A stretch of DNA of 43,599 bases from JAAXKN01 sp050258815 (GTDB taxonomy: Bacteria > Bacteroidota > Ignavibacteria > Ignavibacteriales > SURF-24): NCBI GenBank assembly GCA_050258815.1, contig JBLMZM010000140.1, positions 1 through 43,599 of the forward strand, given 5' to 3'. A program made the translations under genes and the position numbers. The notes under the pieces are model-generated. The model made no database searches. It had not been told where the DNA came from and saw only the letters and a program-made list of their open reading frames with translations. Numbering within the stretch: position 1 is the stretch's first letter; each line of letters starts with the position of its first letter. Below are positions 41,202 to 43,599 of the stretch, one piece after another.

Positions 41202-41248
41202 AAAAGCATGACTGTATGGTCTATCATATCCATACGGTCATGCTTTTT
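41202..41248. terminator. Terminator of the metal-uptake operon, bidirectional
   Basis: AAAAGCATGACTGTATGG pairs with CCATACGGTCATGCTTTT (one G-U) around a 10-base loop, followed by Ts. It starts just after the permease stop and also fits the end of uvrA from the other side. Confidence 0.9.
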
Positions 41249-41279
41249 AAGACACTCATACTATCCGCTGGTTTCAGTG

Positions 41280-43599
41280 TTATTTCTCTAATTCCTTTTT
41301 CAGGTACACCCCTGTTACACTCCTGGGATTCCTTACAATATCCTCCGGAGTACCTTCGGCAACAATTTCCCCGCCATATTCCCCTCCGCCTGGTCCCAGA
41401 TCAATGACCCAGTCGGCTACCTTAATTACATCCAGGTTATGCTCAACAACCACAACAGTGTTTCCCTTTTCAACCAGTTTATTCAAAACTCCTAGCAGAA
41501 TCCTGACATCTTCAAAGTGAAGACCCGTTGTAGGTTCATCAAGGACATAGAGTGTTTTACCGGTTCCGACTTTACTGAGCTCTGTCGCCAGTTTAACACG
41601 CTGGGCCTCTCCGCCAGAGAGCGTTGTAGCCTGCTGCCCCAAAGTAATATATCCCAGACCCACGTCGTAGATTGACTGGATCTTTCTTTTTATTCTGGGC
41701 AGGTCCTCGAAAAAGCCGAGGGCTTCCTCAACCGTCATCTCCAGAACGTCAGAAATCGATTTTGTTTTATAAAGAACTTCAAGGGTTTCCCTGTTGTACC
41801 TTTTGCCGTGGCATACATCGCATTCCACATAAACATCAGGCAGGAAGTTCATTTCAATCTTTTTTAATCCATCCCCCTGGCATTCTTCGCACCTGCCGCC
41901 GGACACGTTGAAACTGAAACGTCCGGTGCTGTATCCGCGCATCTTGGCTTCAGGAAGCTGCGCAAACAGATCCCTTATATATGTGAATACGCCCGTATAT
42001 GTCGCGGGATTTGAACGCGGAGTACGCCCGATAGGAGACTGGTCTATTTCAATTACCTTGTCAATATTCTCAAGGCCGTGTACTTCTTCAAAAGGAAGAG
42101 GAACCACCTTTGACTTATATATTTTTTTCATCAGAATACTGACGAGAGTCTCATTAATCAGTGAAGACTTACCCGAACCGCTGACACCTGCAATAGCAGT
42201 GAATGTACCAAGAGGAATTCTGAGATCAACTTTCTTAAGATTATTTCCCTCGGCTTTTGTTATTACCAGCTTTTCGCCTGTACCTTCTCTTCTTTTTTCG
42301 GGAATCTCAATTTTTATCTCATCTTTCAGATATTTTAAAGTAAGCGATTCAAAACCGTTGTTTGAGTTGAGTACATGGTTTGTTTCACCTGCAAGACACA
42401 CCTCGCCCCCATGAACTCCGGCTCTTGGTCCAAGATCCACGATGTATTCGGCGCTTTCAATTGTCTCCCTGTCGTGTTCAACCACAACCACAGTATTGCC
42501 CAGCTCCTTGAGGTTTTTCAGCGAATCTATCAGTTTAATATTATCGCTCTGGTGCAGACCGATGCTTGGCTCATCAAGAACGTACAATACCCCCGCAAGC
42601 TGCGAGCCTATTTGAGTAGCCAGCCTGATGCGCTGTGTTTCACCACCGGAGAGGGTCCTGGCTGACCTGTCCAGTGTCAGATAATCCAGCCCGACATTCA
42701 GCAGAAAGTTGAGTCTTGATGTAATTTCTTTCAGTATCTGGCGGGCAATTATTTCATCTCTTCCCTTCAGATTAACACTCCTGAAGAAATCAAGGGACCT
42801 TCTTATAGAAAGCGATGTAACCTCGCTGATGTTCAGTCCCTTGAACTTGACGGCAAGTGATTCTTTTTTGAGCCTTCCCCCGTTGCATGTCCTGCAGGGC
42901 AGAGTATTCATGAATGACTCGGCCCACTCCCTTATTTTATTGGAGGAAGTAGTATCATAGTAGTGTTTTACGTAATTGACTACACCCGAATATTTATGCA
43001 CATAGGTAACCGTTCTGCCTCCGCCAAAGGTGTAGGTAAATGGTATCTTATCCTTTGTGCCATAAAGAAGCAGGTCCCTCTGGGCCGGGGTCAGATCCCT
43101 GAGCCTTGTATCATAATTAAATCCATAGGTATCGGCAACGGCCTTAACCTGGTTAAAAAACCAAATCTGACGGGGTTTACCCAGCGGAGCCAGGCCCTCC
43201 TCATTTATGGATTTATTCCAGTCGGGAATTATAAGGTCGATGTCAATTTCCTTCTTCTCTCCTAGTCCGTCACAGTCAGGACAATAACCGTAAGGCGAGT
43301 TGAATGAAAAGGAATTTGGTGCAAGTTCCTGGAAACTGATACCGCAATTCAGGCATGCTAGATTTCTGCTGAAAATAAAATCTTCAGTTCCATCATTAAT
43401 GATAATATTTCCTGAACCGTAATTCAGTGCTACTTCAACCGATTCCGATATCCTGGCCCTGGAGCTGCTATCAGCCTTAATTCTATCCACCAGAATCTCA
43501 ATATTGTGGATCTTGTACCGGTCCACCTGAAATCCTTTGGTGATTTCAAAGAGCTCGCCATCCACCCTTACCCTCAGAAACCCGTCCGTGAGAATCTCT
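41280..43599 (-). CDS. uvrA: Excinuclease ABC subunit A, partial (N-terminus beyond the window)
   Basis: DNA-damage recognition subunit of nucleotide excision repair. The visible 770 or so residues cover most of the protein except the first part: the first Zn-binding region (CLNCGISF...YCPDCDGLG), the first signature (LSGGETQRIRLA) and Walker B (LYVLDEPSIGLH), the second Walker A (GVSGSGKSSL), the second Zn finger (CEECQGDG...CDVCHGKRY), and the second signature (LSGGEAQRVKLA) with LYVLDEPTTGLH. The frame stays open to base 43599 without a start (FLRVRVDGE precedes base 43565), so the first Walker A lies outside. All visible ATPase motifs are intact. Confidence 0.97.
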   Translation of the reverse strand, partial: EILTDGFLRVRVDGELFEITKGFQVDRYKIHNIEILVDRIKADSSSRARISESVEVALNYGSGNIIINDGTEDFIFSRNLACLNCGISFQELAPNSFSFNSPYGYCPDCDGLGEKKEIDIDLIIPDWNKSINEEGLAPLGKPRQIWFFNQVKAVADTYGFNYDTRLRDLTPAQRDLLLYGTKDKIPFTYTFGGGRTVTYVHKYSGVVNYVKHYYDTTSSNKIREWAESFMNTLPCRTCNGGRLKKESLAVKFKGLNISEVTSLSIRRSLDFFRSVNLKGRDEIIARQILKEITSRLNFLLNVGLDYLTLDRSARTLSGGETQRIRLATQIGSQLAGVLYVLDEPSIGLHQSDNIKLIDSLKNLKELGNTVVVVEHDRETIESAEYIVDLGPRAGVHGGEVCLAGETNHVLNSNNGFESLTLKYLKDEIKIEIPEKRREGTGEKLVITKAEGNNLKKVDLRIPLGTFTAIAGVSGSGKSSLINETLVSILMKKIYKSKVVPLPFEEVHGLENIDKVIEIDQSPIGRTPRSNPATYTGVFTYIRDLFAQLPEAKMRGYSTGRFSFNVSGGRCEECQGDGLKKIEMNFLPDVYVECDVCHGKRYNRETLEVLYKTKSISDVLEMTVEEALGFFEDLPRIKRKIQSIYDVGLGYITLGQQATTLSGGEAQRVKLATELSKVGTGKTLYVLDEPTTGLHFEDVRILLGVLNKLVEKGNTVVVVEHNLDVIKVADWVIDLGPGGGEYGGEIVAEGTPEDIVRNPRSVTGVYLKKELEK

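Noticed and set aside
41908..42414. 168-residue plus-strand frame inside uvrA
   Set aside because: It is the antisense shadow of conserved UvrA sequence and has no family resemblance.
1..43599. CRISPR arrays, insertion sequences, prophage or integrative element
   Set aside because: No evenly spaced direct repeats, transposase, integrase, phage gene or target-site duplication was found; the single tRNA has no adjacent integrase.

Overview
The window looks like a chromosomal segment of an Ignavibacteria-type bacterium (Bacteroidota/Chlorobiota/Ignavibacteriota group). The main evidence is a secreted cupredoxin ending in a type IX secretion (T9SS) sorting domain with the YPNPFNPST motif. Supporting evidence is a DUF4835 (PorD-type) protein beside a PorV/PorQ-like barrel, a TonB-receptor/DUF4249 pair, and two candidate promoters of the TTTG-N19-TAnnTTTG kind. 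The assignment is an inference from protein content; no rRNA is present. I see no insertion sequence, phage, CRISPR array or integrase, so this reads as ordinary core and near-core chromosome with several well-defined metabolic modules.

Layout. 0.1-2.5 kb: a soluble PAS histidine kinase and, convergent to it, a PRC-barrel protein with a membrane-anchored helical protein. 2.8-6.0 kb: a TonB-dependent receptor translationally coupled to a DUF4249 lipoprotein. 6.1-7.6 kb (minus): [2Fe-2S] thioredoxin-like ferredoxin, endonuclease III and an HD hydrolase. 7.8-9.2 kb: two small proteins, tRNA-Glu(CTC), and the T9SS-exported cupredoxin. 9.4-12.8 kb: an SMP-30-like protein, a membrane histidine kinase, a lipoprotein cytochrome-like protein and a DUF123 GIY-YIG protein. 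12.8-16.5 kb: an NAD-dependent epimerase/dehydratase, a serine palmitoyltransferase-like enzyme and a large GNAT-fold protein. Together these match the three-enzyme bacterial ceramide pathway (Spt, CerS, CerR). 16.6-23.3 kb: HEAT-cyclophilin fusion, DUF4835 protein, PorV-like barrel, helix-hairpin-helix/barrel protein and a lipoprotein.

23.7-36.7 kb is a citrate module: isocitrate dehydrogenase, an HD-fold protein lacking the HD histidine, a homoaconitase-type hydratase, an MmgE/PrpD protein, a fused citrate lyase gamma-beta subunit and the citrate lyase alpha subunit. A PQQ-type beta-propeller and a dGTPase follow on the same strand, and acetyl-CoA synthetase lies convergent to them. Citrate lyase plus acetyl-CoA synthetase could together replace ATP-citrate lyase, so the set would fit either citrate catabolism or a reductive TCA branch; the sequence does not say which. 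No citrate synthase or citrate-lyase prosthetic-group genes (citC, citX, citG) are in the window.

37.0-41.2 kb is a zinc/manganese uptake locus: a small HSH-motif protein, an outer-membrane barrel with a His-containing C-terminus, and a binding protein, ATPase and permease, with a Fur/Zur-like palindrome upstream of the barrel gene. The window ends inside uvrA on the minus strand.

Most convergent gene pairs are separated by clean hairpin terminators. Two terminator hairpins lie inside the 3' ends of coding regions. All functions are assigned from recognised motifs and family resemblance read by eye; no database search was run.
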